Assembly: GCA_002405405.1 (NCBI GenBank)
Contig: DHLT01000215.1
Location: 1-5,239, forward strand
Source: Ignavibacteria bacterium UBA4661
GTDB lineage: Bacteria; Bacteroidota; Ignavibacteria; Kapaibacteriales; UBA4661
Reading direction: 5' to 3'
Length of the DNA stretch: 5,239 nt
Of the stretch, positions 5,121 through 5,239 are shown in pieces. Position numbers and translations under genes: made by a program. The notes under the pieces were generated by a model, which saw nothing but the letters and a program-made list of their open reading frames with translations, was not told the DNA's origin and made no database searches. Numbering within the stretch: the stretch's first letter is position 1; each line of letters starts with the position of its first letter.

Positions 5121-5239
5121 TTAGCGCACAGCCACAACAGCCAGCCCAAGCAAGAGTAACATAACATAGTCGATATAGACGAAGGAGCAACAAATTTTAG
5201 AGCCGTTCCCAGCGATTGCTTCGGCTCTATGCGCATTCC
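5121..5239 (-). CDS. Possible C-terminal fragment of an unidentified protein, cut by the window edge
   Basis: On the minus strand a frame enters from the right edge and stays open for 39 codons to a TAA at 5121-5123. It ends in a strongly hydrophobic stretch (VMLLLLGLAVVAV) followed by a single Arg, which looks like a final membrane segment. I do not recognise the protein. If real, it is the gene upstream of the DUF2147 gene on the same strand, 174 bases away. Against it: the frame is short enough to be chance, and a perfect 8-bp inverted repeat lies inside it. Confidence 0.33.
   Translation of the reverse strand, partial: NAHRAEAIAGNGSKICCSFVYIDYVMLLLLGLAVVAVR
5198..5229. repeat. Perfect 8-bp inverted repeat at the right edge (TAGAGCCG/CGGCTCTA)
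   Basis: TAGAGCCG at 5198-5205 is the exact reverse complement of 5222-5229. The 16 bases between contain a second small inverted pair (AGC/GCT around GATT, 5211-5220), so a two-step hairpin can form. Neither strand has a clear T run after it, so it is not a standard terminator. It may be an extragenic palindrome or RNA structure, or it may lie inside the end of the gene called here. Confidence 0.5.

Overview
The window is about 5.2 kb of moderately AT-rich bacterial DNA. Six complete protein genes are well supported. A possible fragment of another gene runs off the right edge. The content is mostly core metabolism: membrane phospholipid precursor synthesis (cdsA), two consecutive folate-pathway enzymes (folB, folK), deoxynucleoside salvage (a dNK-family kinase), a small uncharacterised acidic protein, a HemW-type radical SAM protein, and a secreted DUF2147 protein on the opposite strand. 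No phage, transposon, CRISPR, rRNA or tRNA signal was seen.

The likely source is a Bacteroidota/Chlorobi-type (FCB group) bacterium, but this is an inference. It rests on four things: most plus-strand genes lack a Shine-Dalgarno sequence, the kinase reads like the bacterial dNK subgroup of that lineage, folK and the dNK gene are neighbours, and there are partial matches to Bacteroidota-type promoter elements. No phylogenetic marker is present to confirm it.

Layout. Positions 1-137 are a pyrimidine-rich upstream region with a short palindrome at the very edge. cdsA (138-1028), folB (1055-1441) and folK (1462-1962) run on the plus strand with gaps of 26 and 20 bases and probably form one transcript. 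A 188-base gap follows; it holds a candidate promoter and two TGTACA palindromes. Then come the deoxynucleoside kinase (2151-2858), a 68-residue protein (2957-3163) and hemW (3222-4409), all on the plus strand but more loosely spaced. hemW converges on the DUF2147 gene (4946 down to 4476, minus strand), and a hairpin between them probably terminates at least the minus-strand transcript. The last 290 bases hold the DUF2147 upstream region, a possible C-terminal coding fragment on the minus strand (5239 down to 5121), and a perfect 8-bp inverted repeat.

FolB and FolK catalyse successive steps towards dihydrofolate. Folate and deoxynucleoside salvage both feed DNA precursor supply, which gives a loose logic to the folK-dNK adjacency. 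cdsA and hemW appear to be unrelated housekeeping neighbours. I see no convincing new multi-gene system here. The least explained items are the 68-residue protein, the contrast in translation-initiation signals between genes, and the structured right edge.
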